DNA of 64,000 bases from Alkaliphilus flagellatus (GCF_018919215.1 NZ_JAHLQK010000004.1:248001-312000); one strand, 5' to 3'; positions 46,151 through 55,008 are shown, numbered from the stretch's first letter. Numbers and translations are program-made. The notes: generated from the sequence alone by a model not told the origin.

Positions 46151-46779
46151 TTATGTTCTTAATAAAGTCGGTGGTTCTTCTTTTATAATCCGACTTTCTA
46201 ATTTATATTTAGTTATAAAATCCTCTAATACTAGCTCTTGACGAAGTGCTTCTTCAATCGTTTCAGCAGATTTTTCTATTTCTAATAATAATGGATATTT
46301 TAAAATAGAACATTTCATAAGTTTAAAATCTATTTGAAGTTTTTCGTGATGTCCTGTTATATTAGTACCTGAAAGTGACATAAATTGTTCATGCCCCAAT
46401 GATTCAAGTAATCCATTTATATTTCTCTTGCATTTACCTCTTTTTTTATTCCTTTAATTAAGTTTAAAATGAAACTCTCGTTGATTCCATAGGTTATTTC
46501 TTCATCAATTTCATTCCTTATATTAAAAATATTAAAAATGTTACCTATATCTGACTCCTTATATCCTAAATATGATCTTATTGTATTATTATCTTTTACA
46601 TTTGAAACTCTAAGAATTTTACCTGAATTAAATAACTCAAGATCATACATCTTTGTTTCAAACTCTGTTTTCTTTTTTAAGCATTTATGCAAGAAAGGTA
46701 ATGTATTAAATACTTCATCCTCACTATTAAAATAAACCCTTGTTTCTATTTCATAGAGCATTCTCTTTTCCATAATCAA
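46151..46779 (-). pseudogene. CYTH-domain protein split by a frameshift
   Basis: The first frame (to 46417) opens MEKRMLYEIETRVYF with the ExExR-type CYTH start and reads FNSGKILRVSNVKDNNTIRSYLGYKE. The next frame begins without a stop between, NINGLLESLGHEQFMSLSG, and continues with LQIDFKLMKCSILKYPLLLEIEKSAETIEEAL, the second half of the CYTH tunnel. A one-base slip near 46420-46430 separates them. Intact, it would be a triphosphate-binding protein of about 200 residues. Confidence 0.75.
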
Positions 46780-46969
46780 TAATTCTCCCTAAACTTTATT
46801 TCAATTATTCTTGTTATTTAACATTTAGTATATAACTATGATATTTCCGATACTTATGTTAAGAAAGTTAACTTTAATAGCATTTTCAACTTCATTCAAG
46901 TCTGCTCTACCTTTTGATTGGGAATTAAACTCTCTTAAACATTTTCTTTTAGATAACGTCTCCTGTTTG

Positions 46970-47045
46970 CAGTGTCTCTAGACCTCACCCCAAAGGAATA
47001 TCCCCTGATGTAGCTTTGCTCCCGGTGAAGGGATGTGATACACTG
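46970..47045. repeat. Imperfect hairpin element, 76 nt
   Basis: CAGTGT and ACACTG close the element, TCACC and GGTGA pair inside, and ATCCC/GGGAT offer an alternative pairing. On the minus strand GACGTTATC follows at 46962-46954. Same length and style as the element at 40545. It lies in the 315-bp gap between the peptidase E remnant and the CYTH gene. Confidence 0.45.
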
Positions 47046-47094
47046 ACTTTTCCCTCAAAATGTACTGTCAGCACCCTTGTACAAACACATTATT

Positions 47095-47476
47095 CTACGA
47101 TTTATGTCCAAGACCATCCACTTGTTTATAGTCCCACCATCCATCTTTGTTTCTAAATGAATCGCTATCACTATGTCCATACTTGAACCAACATATAGAA
47201 CCTGTACTAAGGCCTGAAAGTACAATTCCTGCTTCATAAGCTTCTTTCAGACATTCATCAACTTTGTAGCTACGCCATATTTCCATCATTTTTACAGTAT
47301 CTCCACCACCCACGTAGATAAGATCAGCTGATAGAATTTTACTTCTTATTTCTGCATATAATGGATTTTGTTTAATCAAGTATAGTGTTTTAGTCTTACA
47401 TCCTAGTTTCTTCCCATATACATCATTAAACAAATCGATGTACCCTTGTGGTTCATTACTCGCAGTAGGTATATAT
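47095..47476 (-). pseudogene. Peptidase E (S51) pseudogene, truncated at both ends
   Basis: In-frame pieces: IPTASNEPQGYIDLFND, KKLGCKTKTLYLIK, SADLIYVGGGDTVKMMEIWR and GLSTGSICWFKYGHSDSDS, the usual peptidase E order with the nucleophile Ser context SxGSICWF. About 60 residues of the N-terminus and the C-terminal third are missing, and there is no start with a ribosome site. Confidence 0.8.
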
Positions 47477-47495
47477 TATCTTAACTTTTTTCATC

Positions 47496-47888
47496 TTATT
47501 CTTTGCGTTTATAAACTAAAGATATTGGACCATCTTCAAAACCTAAACCTCTATAAAATTCCTCATTTCCGATACTTCCCCTTAAGATGTATGTAACTTG
47601 TCTGCTACTATCTAATATCTTATTTATTAAAACTTTGCCAATACCTTTTCTTCTGTATTTCGAATCAACCACTACATTATTTATTTGTCCATTAAATACA
47701 TAATCAGTTGTACACCTGGCGAACCCAACCATTATTTCTTCATCCCATGCAGTAACCACTATTTGAGAATTTTCTACCATGGCTTTTAATCTATTAATAT
47801 CATCAGTTTTATCATTCCATCCTACTTCATTAAATAAAGTTTTTAACTTATCATAATCAACTTTTTTATCTGTATGATACATAATCAT
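47496..47888 (-). CDS. GNAT family N-acetyltransferase
   Basis: 130 residues, complete. MYHTDKKVDYDKLKTLFNEVGWNDK start, VVTAWDEEIMVGFARCTTDY strand, NNVVVDSKYRRKGIGKVLINKIL with acetyl-CoA loop RRKGIG, and GNEEFYRGLGFEDGPISLVY. GTGAGGTAAATTTACT precedes the ATG. Substrate unknown. Confidence 0.9.
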   Translation of the reverse strand: MIMYHTDKKVDYDKLKTLFNEVGWNDKTDDINRLKAMVENSQIVVTAWDEEIMVGFARCTTDYVFNGQINNVVVDSKYRRKGIGKVLINKILDSSRQVTYILRGSIGNEEFYRGLGFEDGPISLVYKRKE

Positions 47889-47908
47889 AGTAAATTTACC
47901 TCACCCAC

Positions 47909-48124
47909 TTAATTTTTTAAAACATGATGTAGTAAATAACAAAGATTCATCAGCCTTTTCCATAATATTTCCAGACCTTTCCCTAAACACTTACCTACCA
48001 GCACACTTTTGCCGAACATATTGTTAATAGATGATTTTTCTTCTAGATATTTAGGAACTATATGTTCATATCCATCATTTATTAAATTCTTCACTACTTC
48101 AGCTTCTCTTATTAGTTCTGTCAT
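47909..48124 (-). CDS. Hypothetical 71-aa protein or fragment
   Basis: Starts MTELIREAEVVKNLINDGYEHIVPKYLEEKSSINN with a weak ribosome site (ATATAGG). Largely alpha-helical and soluble. The C-terminal third (KGLEILWKRLMNLCYLLHHVLKN) changes character, which suggests a truncated or frameshifted gene like its neighbours. No family recognised. Confidence 0.4.
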   Translation of the reverse strand: MTELIREAEVVKNLINDGYEHIVPKYLEEKSSINNMFGKSVLVGKCLGKGLEILWKRLMNLCYLLHHVLKN

Positions 48125-48192
48125 CCTATATAATCCCGTAGAAATTTTTACAACTCTCTTAGCACCATCATAATTAATTTTATAAACACTAT

Positions 48193-48442
48193 TTACCTAC
48201 CTCCAATTAATTCTCTAGCATTATCTAATATATTAAATTCTTGTTTTAATAAACAATCTGGTTGCTCTAATAACTCTTCAGTTTTGAGACCTTTGATAAT
48301 TTCAGGTATCATTTCCTGATATCTAGATTTAATAATAGACACCCCTCTTTCGATAAAAATAACAGCCATAATGTGTTAGAGAATGGATAGTGCCTCGCAG
48401 AGCTAAATATCTAAAAAGATATAATCTCACTAAATCACTATT
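48193..48442 (-). pseudogene. Frameshifted remnant, family unknown
   Basis: One frame reads SDLVRLYLFRYLALRGTIHS, a neighbouring frame continues with IPEIIKGLKTEELLEQPD and ends FNILDNARELIGGR. The switch is at the GGGG of 48335-48345. Both halves look like coding sequence. No active family could be named. Confidence 0.45.
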
Positions 48443-48585
48443 TTACAACATAGTAATTATCTGACATAGCTTTATAATTAATTTGTCAGGGATAATGTTT
48501 AATAGCTGTACCAATGATTAAGCTTTGAAATAATTCTTTTGATCTCTCCTTCGTCGAATATAAAGGATGTATATTAATTAAAATT

Positions 48586-48815
48586 TTATATTGATATAGA
48601 GTATACTATTAAGATTTTTTTCGTTTAAAAATTAAAACATAGTTATCAGGTAATAAATTACTTTCTACCAATGGTGAAAATACTTGAATAAACTTCTATC
48701 CTTCAGCAGCATATTCATTTATTAGCTGTTCTATTTCATCAACTTCTTGCTCTTTTTGTTTCTTATTGGTAAACGTCTTTTGAATCTTCTTTTTAACAAA
48801 TTTATATTCATACAT
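48586..48815 (-). pseudogene. DUF4177 family gene with an in-frame stop
   Basis: ATG 48815 after GGGGGATAAAATA; reads MYEYKFVKKKIQKTFTNKK, EIEQLINEYAAEG then TAG, then KFIQVFSPLVESNLLPDNYVL. In DUF4177 proteins the residue after EG is Trp, so the stop is a TGG to TAG change. All else is intact, about 76 codons in frame. Confidence 0.75.
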
Positions 48816-48966
48816 TATTTTATCCCCCAAAAAATTTATCAGGTGATTTAGCTAGATCTTACCTGACAGGGACTTTCACCTTGTAAGAGATGCCAAGTTT
48901 TGCTTGGGCACTAACGTAATGTGTTGCCGACATTTCAAAATCTTAGATAACTCTTATCTTAGGTCT

Positions 48967-49082
48967 CAAAATGTGCCTTGGCAGTAATTATAGAATTACT
49001 TATGATTGTAAGAATGAACCTTAAATATAATACTTATTCCAATCATTAATCCTCTTCTGCCAAGGCGGATGACAGCATTTTG
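48967..49082. repeat. Long imperfect hairpin element, 116 nt
   Basis: CAAAATG/CATTTTG outside and CCTTGGCAG/CTGCCAAGG inside (9 bp perfect) are separated by a 72-nt arm-free centre. Next to it, GCCAAG-TTTTG-CTTGGGC (48892-48909) and TGCC/GGCA, ACATTT/AAATGT, AGATAA/TTATCT (48925-48983) make further, partly overlapping hairpins. The whole 48.82-49.20 kb gap carries no gene and appears built of such structure. Confidence 0.5.
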
Positions 49083-49202
49083 TTCTCTGATGATGTATGG
49101 ACACACTCCCCCGAGACACATGACTAGAGAGCAAGACTAGGATTAAACATTATAACTATGTATTTAGAACTTGGCTCAACCCCTTTGAAAGAAAAAAGAA
49201 TA

Positions 49203-50456
49203 CTACTTTATTTTCTCGATTTTTTCAATCAATCTTACTGGATTAATAATTTTCCCAAATGTCTCTTTGGTACTGCTATCAACAGATATTGTATCGCTTG
49301 TATTAAATGCTTCTTCCCAAAAAACATCAGGTGTAATATCAGGGTTAACTTGGCATGTCAATGCATATAATCCTGCAACATAAGGTACTGCCCAGCTTAT
49401 ACCACCGTTCCTATAAAATACATAATCATTAACACCCGTAGGACTGGCAGTACATCTAGAATCCATAGGAATCAGAAGCTGGTAATTATTATATTCTTGA
49501 TTCTTCCAGAGCTCACCTTTTGTAAATGAGGTAATATCATCTGCATTTTTTAAAGGATTACGACCAAGTCCCATATATGGATTACTTCCTACATCTACAG
49601 TATAGATTCCTTCCTGTTCTGCCTTTTTAATAGACTCTAGTGCTTTCTCATATCCATTTGTATTTCTTACTATTCCTAAAGAAATTGATATGACTCTAAT
49701 TTTTTTATCTTCAGGCAATGTCTTATTAACTTCAACAATGCGGTCTATAGATTTTGCAAGCCAGGAAAGATCCCAATCAAATTGCCCTTTTTCATTGAAA
49801 ACTCCATGCGTTTCAGCAATATAATAAAGATCTGCTTCAGGTGCTACTCCAACTGTCTTCCCTACAGCAATAGATGCAACTGCAGGTCCATGCATTGATG
49901 CATTTTCATCAGAACAATGAATTTCTTCATACATTTTTAACTGTTCTTTATACTCCACGTGATCAACTAACAACCCCTGGTCGATTATTGCTAGACCAAT
50001 TCCTTTTCCCGTAATTCCTTTTTTATGAAGTCCTCTTAATCCCAAGCCAGGATTTTTTCCTAACTCCATTATCATCTGCGGCTCAAAACCATAAGGTAAT
50101 TTATTAGGCCATTTGGTCTTGCTATCAAAATCAGCATAAAGCAGGTCATCAAGCTTTTCCGATAAGTCAAGATTCGTTAGGTCACTACTTCTTAAATCCA
50201 CCTGCCACATTTGACCTGAATTCGGATTATAGCTTGGCAATTCAGTCATTTTTCCTGGATGAATGAAAGAATAATCGACTTCATTAGGTTTTCTGACAAT
50301 ACTCAATTTATTGTCTGGTGAAAGCATAGTCTTATACAGAACTGATGACTCTGATGGTTCTGACGATTCCGATGATTTTGTTTGTATTGTCTTAGATGGA
50401 GTACATCCAACCAACAAAATCACCATTACTATAAATAAACACAAAAATCTTTTCAT
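49203..50456 (-). CDS. S8 family (subtilisin-like) serine protease lipoprotein
   Basis: 417 residues. Lipoprotein signal with LVGC (C18), then a Ser-rich linker (26-39), an N-terminal domain and the S8 catalytic domain: D159 in LAIIDQGL, H189 in SMHGPAVASI, oxyanion N292 in DVGSNPYMG, and S354 in GGISWAVPYVAGLYAL, a variant of GTSMATPHVAG. All four are present, so it is probably active at the outer face of the membrane. TAGGAGGAGAGTTAAA is upstream. It lies at the right end of the island. Confidence 0.88.
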   Translation of the reverse strand: MKRFLCLFIVMVILLVGCTPSKTIQTKSSESSEPSESSVLYKTMLSPDNKLSIVRKPNEVDYSFIHPGKMTELPSYNPNSGQMWQVDLRSSDLTNLDLSEKLDDLLYADFDSKTKWPNKLPYGFEPQMIMELGKNPGLGLRGLHKKGITGKGIGLAIIDQGLLVDHVEYKEQLKMYEEIHCSDENASMHGPAVASIAVGKTVGVAPEADLYYIAETHGVFNEKGQFDWDLSWLAKSIDRIVEVNKTLPEDKKIRVISISLGIVRNTNGYEKALESIKKAEQEGIYTVDVGSNPYMGLGRNPLKNADDITSFTKGELWKNQEYNNYQLLIPMDSRCTASPTGVNDYVFYRNGGISWAVPYVAGLYALTCQVNPDITPDVFWEEAFNTSDTISVDSSTKETFGKIINPVRLIEKIEKIK

Positions 50457-50499
50457 TTTAACTCTCCTCCTATATTATTAATTTGCATTGTCATTATTT

Positions 50500-50922
50500 T
50501 TACTCACCTAGCAATCTATCTAAAGGACTTTGCATTTTACTAAGACTTTTATTGCTTATGTGAGTATATATTTCAGTTGTTTTTGAACTTTTATGTCCAA
50601 GTAACTCTTGTATATATCTTAAATCTGTCCACCCTTCCAATAAATGTGTAGCAAAGGAATGTCGGAAAAAGCCAATCACTTTGTTTCTCAATAGCTGCAT
50701 ATTTTCTAAGAGCCTTTAATGCTACTTCCGAAAGTATTGTATATCTATCATTTCTGCCTTTCCCTTGTCTTATATGTATCATCATCCTTTCTGTATCTAT
50801 ATCCTCTACCTTAAGTCTTACTACTTCTCTAACCATAATACAGAAGAGTAAACTAAGTATAGAATAGCCTTATATTTAGTTTTTTCTACAGAAAATTCTG
50901 CATCTAAATTGATTTTAATTTC
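50500..50922 (-). pseudogene. Tyrosine recombinase (XerC/D- or IntI-like) remnant
   Basis: Readable pieces in two or more frames: EKTKYKAILYLVYSS, then a slip and point change in the place of GLRxSE (first catalytic Arg lost), [48 protein letters not shown], a gap, and [34 protein letters not shown] and SPLDRLLGE. The C-terminal His-x-x-Arg box (RHSFATHLL) and the Tyr in IYTH remain. The SPLDxL tail is also seen in integron integrases and in XerD-like proteins. Confidence 0.85.
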
Positions 50923-51077
50923 TTAATATTGATAAAATATACACAATTATATCATTCTTCTTTTTACCAGTAATTCCTTCTATTGTTATATGATTTATGG
51001 AATAAAATAGATAAAATAATAAGTGATAATATTAGTTCTATTTATGAATTACACATCCAATTATATTAAACTAAAAT

Positions 51078-51119
51078 AAAAAAACAGGATGATTTTTAAT
51101 ATATCATTCCTGTTTTTTA
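51078..51119 (-). terminator. Terminator of msrB
   Basis: AAAAAACAGGA-TGAT and ATCA-TTCCTGTTTTTT with one bulge, 40 nt after the msrB stop; usable on both strands. Confidence 0.75.
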
Positions 51120-51158
51120 TATAATGTATTGTCTACTCATTATCTTAAATCTACTGTA

Positions 51159-51608
51159 TTATTCAAATATTTTCAGATACTCTCCGTAGCCTTCTTTTTC
51201 TAAATCTTCTTTTTTAATAAACCTAAGTGAAGCACCGTTTATGCAATACCTAAGTCCACCCATTGCCTTTGGACCATCATCAAATAAATGACCTAAATGG
51301 GAATTTCCATGTTTACTTCTAACTTCAGTCCTTATCATACCATGGCTAGTATCTCTCTTTTCAATAATATTGTCATCTTCTATAGTTTTTGAAAAACTAG
51401 GCCATCCACAACCTGCATCAAATTTATGTTTTGAGCTAAACAAAGGTTCTCCTGAAACTATATCGACATATATACCTTCCTCATTGTTATTATTATATTC
51501 GCTAGTAAATGGTCTTTCTGTAGCATTATTTTGTGTAACCTCGTATTGAATAGGAGTTAATTTCTCTTTTAATGTCTTTTCATCTAGTTTAGAGTATTTT
51601 TTATCCAT
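51159..51608 (-). CDS. msrB: Peptide-methionine (R)-S-oxide reductase
   Basis: 149 residues. Repairs methionine-R-sulfoxide in proteins. Catalytic Cys122 in [24 protein letters not shown], and C67 in DAGCGWPSF; the usual zinc CxxC pairs are absent ([11 protein letters not shown] in place of CxxC), as in many Firmicute MsrB. ATG 51608 with AGGAGGGTGGAA. Oxidative-damage repair fits the detoxification genes around it. Confidence 0.95.
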   Translation of the reverse strand: MDKKYSKLDEKTLKEKLTPIQYEVTQNNATERPFTSEYNNNNEEGIYVDIVSGEPLFSSKHKFDAGCGWPSFSKTIEDDNIIEKRDTSHGMIRTEVRSKHGNSHLGHLFDDGPKAMGGLRYCINGASLRFIKKEDLEKEGYGEYLKIFE

Positions 51609-51706
51609 TTCCACCCTCCTATCTAGTTTATTTATCTTTTAAGAGTATTTTTATAGATTACGTACCTTAATATATTGTTCTTAGTTTCGATTAATACTAT
51701 TCTTTA

Positions 51707-52171
51707 TTATTTTCCAGCTTTTCCTGTTATATGGTTTATATCTATTTTTATTACTTTTGTTTTATCTTTAGCACTTTGGATATATTTTTTTCCTTCTACT
51801 AAAAACTGTGGAGAATACTTATTTGCAAGCTCAAATAAAATACCTTCTTTTAAATCATCGTCTGTCTCACTTGCTACACCAAAAACCACCACACTTTTAT
51901 ATTTTGTGGTAAACTTTTTAGCCAATACTTCTGTGTCTGTAACTACACAAAAAGATACTTTATCATTTTGCCTAATATTATCAAGTTTTTGCCCTTCAAT
52001 AGCACAATGAAAATATATACTATTATTATAATAAACAAAACTTAAAGGAACAGTATATGGGTATCCATTATCATTAATCGTTGAAAGAATTCCATATTCT
52101 CCTTTGGTCAAAATTTCTTCTATTTCATCTTTTGTTATTTCCTTATCTTTTCTTCTCATTTCTTTAAACAT
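51707..52171 (-). CDS. Pyridoxamine-phosphate-oxidase-fold protein (NimA-like)
   Basis: 154 residues, split-barrel FMN protein. MRRKDKEITKDEIEEILTKGEYGILSTIND, PYTVPLSFVYYNNSIYFHCAIEGQKLDNIRQNDKVSFCVV are the NimA/HugZ-like strands. Relatives reduce 5-nitroimidazoles or bind heme or flavins. GAGGGGGAACTAAT precedes the ATG. Convergence with other redox genes nearby is suggestive only. Confidence 0.88.
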   Translation of the reverse strand: MFKEMRRKDKEITKDEIEEILTKGEYGILSTINDNGYPYTVPLSFVYYNNSIYFHCAIEGQKLDNIRQNDKVSFCVVTDTEVLAKKFTTKYKSVVVFGVASETDDDLKEGILFELANKYSPQFLVEGKKYIQSAKDKTKVIKIDINHITGKAGK

Positions 52172-52237
52172 ATTAGTTCCCCCTCATTTAATAATGTGCT
52201 TTTATGTTATACTTATCTGTTTTTAAATTATATCATT

Positions 52238-52855
52238 TTAAATGTAGTTAATAACTAAATCTGCATTATCTTTCGGACAGCATGTAGATATATATTTTTC
52301 TTCAGCTGGGAAATACCTTCTTTTATATTTATCTACTATTTGCTGATCGTTTCCTATATATTTATCTCTTTTAATCACTCTTCCTAACCTTATATCTTTT
52401 TGTATATCAAGATATATTATATAATTAAAAAAATTCTTTAGTTCTGGTCTTTGAAGAAAAACACCTTCGATAAGCAACAGCGATTTATTCGAATCATATT
52501 TAAAATTTTTTACTTCATATTCATCCGTGTCTTTATGGTACAATTCTATTTTTCTATCTATCACTTTTTCTCCCTCATGAATTGGGCATAATATATTATC
52601 TATTAAATACTTATACCTCCACTGTAAATAGTAGTAGCAAAACCATTCTTCATATTTTTTATTGTATCTAACTGATTTGGGCTGAATAAAATCATCAATA
52701 TGTATAATAACTGGATTGTAACCTTTAGTTTTTAAATTTTCTGCTATACTCTTTGTTATTGTTGTTTTGCCCGATCCACCTAGACCATCAATAGCTACTA
52801 TAGTATTGCTTTGTTTATTTTTAAGATTAACTATTGTTTTAACAATTTCTGCCAT
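52238..52855 (-). CDS. Uridine-kinase-like P-loop kinase
   Basis: 205 residues. P-loop GLGGSGKTTITKS near the N-terminus, Walker-B-like IIHIDDFIQP, LLLIEGVFLQRPEL and YLDIQKDIRLGRVIKRDKYIG (lid Arg). Resembles uridine kinase / phosphoribulokinase relatives of unknown substrate. CTGGAGATAATGCC is before the ATG. Complete. Confidence 0.85.
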   Translation of the reverse strand: MAEIVKTIVNLKNKQSNTIVAIDGLGGSGKTTITKSIAENLKTKGYNPVIIHIDDFIQPKSVRYNKKYEEWFCYYYLQWRYKYLIDNILCPIHEGEKVIDRKIELYHKDTDEYEVKNFKYDSNKSLLLIEGVFLQRPELKNFFNYIIYLDIQKDIRLGRVIKRDKYIGNDQQIVDKYKRRYFPAEEKYISTCCPKDNADLVINYI

Positions 52856-52919
52856 GGCATTATCTCCAGTATTAAATTATGTTTATATACTTTATTTATT
52901 AAATGTAGTTTCTTTACTA

Positions 52920-53738
52920 TTAAGCCTGATTAAATCTATTCTTTGCCAGCCAATTTTGTGCAAAATCAACACCTGTTCTCATATCAAACATTCTACATTC
53001 GCCATTACCTATCTTTCCAACTATAACATTGCCGGTATCTTCAAACGTCTTCCCAATTTGCTCAAAGTCCTCATTGGAATCATAAGCAAAATCTTCAAAC
53101 CACTTCCAAGTCCTCTTGTTGTCCTCTACTATTGCAGCTCCCATTCTTTTTTTAGGCATATTATCATTTAATGCCTCGGCAAGATGAAAGCTTGTACAAG
53201 AATCATATCCGACTCCTAATAAAAGCACCTTAGCATTTAACTCATACATTTTACCTAATGGACTGTTCATCCCAAATTGTGGTGTTAGTTGGTGGTCATT
53301 TGTAATCTCTTTTGCATATTTACCACTAGCACAAAATGATACCTGAGGGTGATTAGACCTTATTGATTCTGGTAAAGTTCTAAATACCTCTACAATTTTA
53401 CCCATTCCTCTAGTCGGTGTAAGATGCACATCAAAGGCTGGAATACTTTCATATATCTGCTCTATCCATTCCTTAGGCACTGGAGGGTTTCCCCATTCAG
53501 CTGGATCAGAATTGTCTCCACTATGAGCAGGCATTACTAAAGTTCCATCTTCACCTATCGCTTGTAAAAGTGCCATTACTACAGACTGAGCACCTCCACA
53601 AACCCATCCAATATTTGATAAGGAAGAATGTACTAATAAAACATCTCCTTTTCTAACACCAAGCTTTAATAAATCTTTATATATAGAATCTATCGTATTC
53701 ATAGTTTTCGTTAATTCAATTACTTTTTGTTCATCCAA
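52920..53738 (-). CDS. AAC(3)-family aminoglycoside N-acetyltransferase-like protein
   Basis: 272 residues. The antibiotic-NAT fold is clear: LGVRKGDVLLVHSSLSNIGWVCGGAQSVVMALLQAIGEDGTLVMPAHSGDNSDPAEWG, LTPTRGMGKIVEVFRTLP, RSNHPQVSFCASG, LLGVGYDSCTSFHLAE. Similar chromosomal genes in Bacillus (YokD) acetylate aminoglycosides poorly, so drug resistance is possible but not shown. The start is uncertain: AAAGGAG abuts ATG 53747, so TTG 53738, 9 nt after it, is more likely. Confidence 0.85.
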   Translation of the reverse strand: MDEQKVIELTKTMNTIDSIYKDLLKLGVRKGDVLLVHSSLSNIGWVCGGAQSVVMALLQAIGEDGTLVMPAHSGDNSDPAEWGNPPVPKEWIEQIYESIPAFDVHLTPTRGMGKIVEVFRTLPESIRSNHPQVSFCASGKYAKEITNDHQLTPQFGMNSPLGKMYELNAKVLLLGVGYDSCTSFHLAEALNDNMPKKRMGAAIVEDNKRTWKWFEDFAYDSNEDFEQIGKTFEDTGNVIVGKIGNGECRMFDMRTGVDFAQNWLAKNRFNQA

Positions 53739-53813
53739 TAGCTTCATCTCCTTTAGTATATTTTGTGAATTGTAGAAAAAGGCCTGTTAATTATGGTTTT
53801 AATAATATTTATT

Positions 53814-54677
53814 TCAATCTATTCCAACCCAAGTAATCACATAATCTGTATTTTGGGGCAGTTCAATGCTTAATTCACTATCCATAATCCAACTTCCCTT
53901 TACACCTAGTTCATTCATTGTCATTTCAAAATGACACATGGCTATTCCAATATCTATTCTTTGAATATTATATCCTAGAGCTGAACTATATCCTGGAGAT
54001 GTCCTTAGAAAAAAATGATATTTATTACTATCTTTTACTATTCTCCATGGCTGCTTATTAGATGCTGAAGGGGCAAGTCTTAGCATTTCCAATGCAGTTG
54101 ACCAATCTTCTGACTCATGCTTTTCTAATAAATTATCAAAACTTTTATAAAAAAATAGTTCGCTCCACTCTTTTCTATTGTTAGATCCTGCTCCTAATCT
54201 CATTACCGAGTCTAAAAGTCTTTTCTTTTTTTCTATATATCCTATTGGGGTAACGGCAGGTAATATTTCATCATCTTTAATATCTATAATACTTTCAAAA
54301 CTGCTTCTTTTGAATGTACCACCTAGCCAGCATGTTCCTAAGTTTAAAGATGTAGCATAGAGAATTATTTTTTCAAGCGTATATCCAAATTGCTCTAAAT
54401 CCATTTTCCCCTTCTTTACCTTACCTACAATGTAGTATGATGCCCCTTTTATTACACCATAGGTACCTATTTTCTCTCCTGCTACGTCACTAGTATTAGA
54501 TTTACCTATCATTTTATAGTATACCTTTTCACCAAATGGTCCTTGTACATTTAAAATATAGTTAACTAATTTATCTTTTAACTCTTTTGAAATCTCCTCA
54601 GCTTTATAATTTCTAACAGAAGTGCGATTAGTTATAATTTCAGTTATTGGTTTATTAAACAATTGCTCACTTGCCAT
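53814..54677 (-). CDS. Nitroreductase family protein (TM1586-type, double domain)
   Basis: 287 residues. Two nitroreductase-like halves: NRTSVRNYKAEEISKELKDKLVNYI and LRLAPSASNKQPWRIVKDSNKYHFFLRTS, RIDIGIAMCHFEMTMNELG. This is the PF14512 layout of TM1586-like FMN enzymes. Function is unknown; reduction of nitro- or quinone compounds is inferred from the family. GAGGAGAAATT precedes the ATG. Confidence 0.85.
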   Translation of the reverse strand: MASEQLFNKPITEIITNRTSVRNYKAEEISKELKDKLVNYILNVQGPFGEKVYYKMIGKSNTSDVAGEKIGTYGVIKGASYYIVGKVKKGKMDLEQFGYTLEKIILYATSLNLGTCWLGGTFKRSSFESIIDIKDDEILPAVTPIGYIEKKKRLLDSVMRLGAGSNNRKEWSELFFYKSFDNLLEKHESEDWSTALEMLRLAPSASNKQPWRIVKDSNKYHFFLRTSPGYSSALGYNIQRIDIGIAMCHFEMTMNELGVKGSWIMDSELSIELPQNTDYVITWVGID

Positions 54678-54944
54678 AATTTCTCCTCATTTCTTTATAT
54701 TTTACTTAATATTAAAACCGGTAATCTAATATCTCCTATATTTTTAAAAAATAATATTTCACATAATGAAAATCATTATGTTTATTTTTTAGATCTAGTT
54801 TCGATTAATAATAACTTCTTATCAAAACTACCCCTTTCTTCCCTCTTTGCAATCATTATATTTTCTATATAATACTATTCTTCTTTTTCCTATTAATCCC
54901 TTGTAATTTGTTTAAATATTTGTATATTTAATATAACTTCTCAA

Positions 54945-55005
54945 AATAAAAAACATCTGAATAGTTAAAAGTGTATAAATTCACTTTCTAACCATACAGA
55001 TGTTT
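54945..55005 (-). terminator. Terminator of nrdDG
   Basis: A long imperfect stem: AAACATCTG and CAGATGTTT outside, GTTA/TAAC and AAAGTG/CACTTT inside, followed by TTTTATTTTG on the minus strand, directly after the nrdG stop. Confidence 0.8.
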
Positions 55006-55008
55006 ATA

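Noticed and set aside
37087-50922. A classical integron (divergent intI, attI, attC array)
   Set aside because: No intact intI, no attI, the recombinase remnant is on the same strand as the genes, and not all gaps contain attC-like boxes. Kept only as a hypothesis in the findings.
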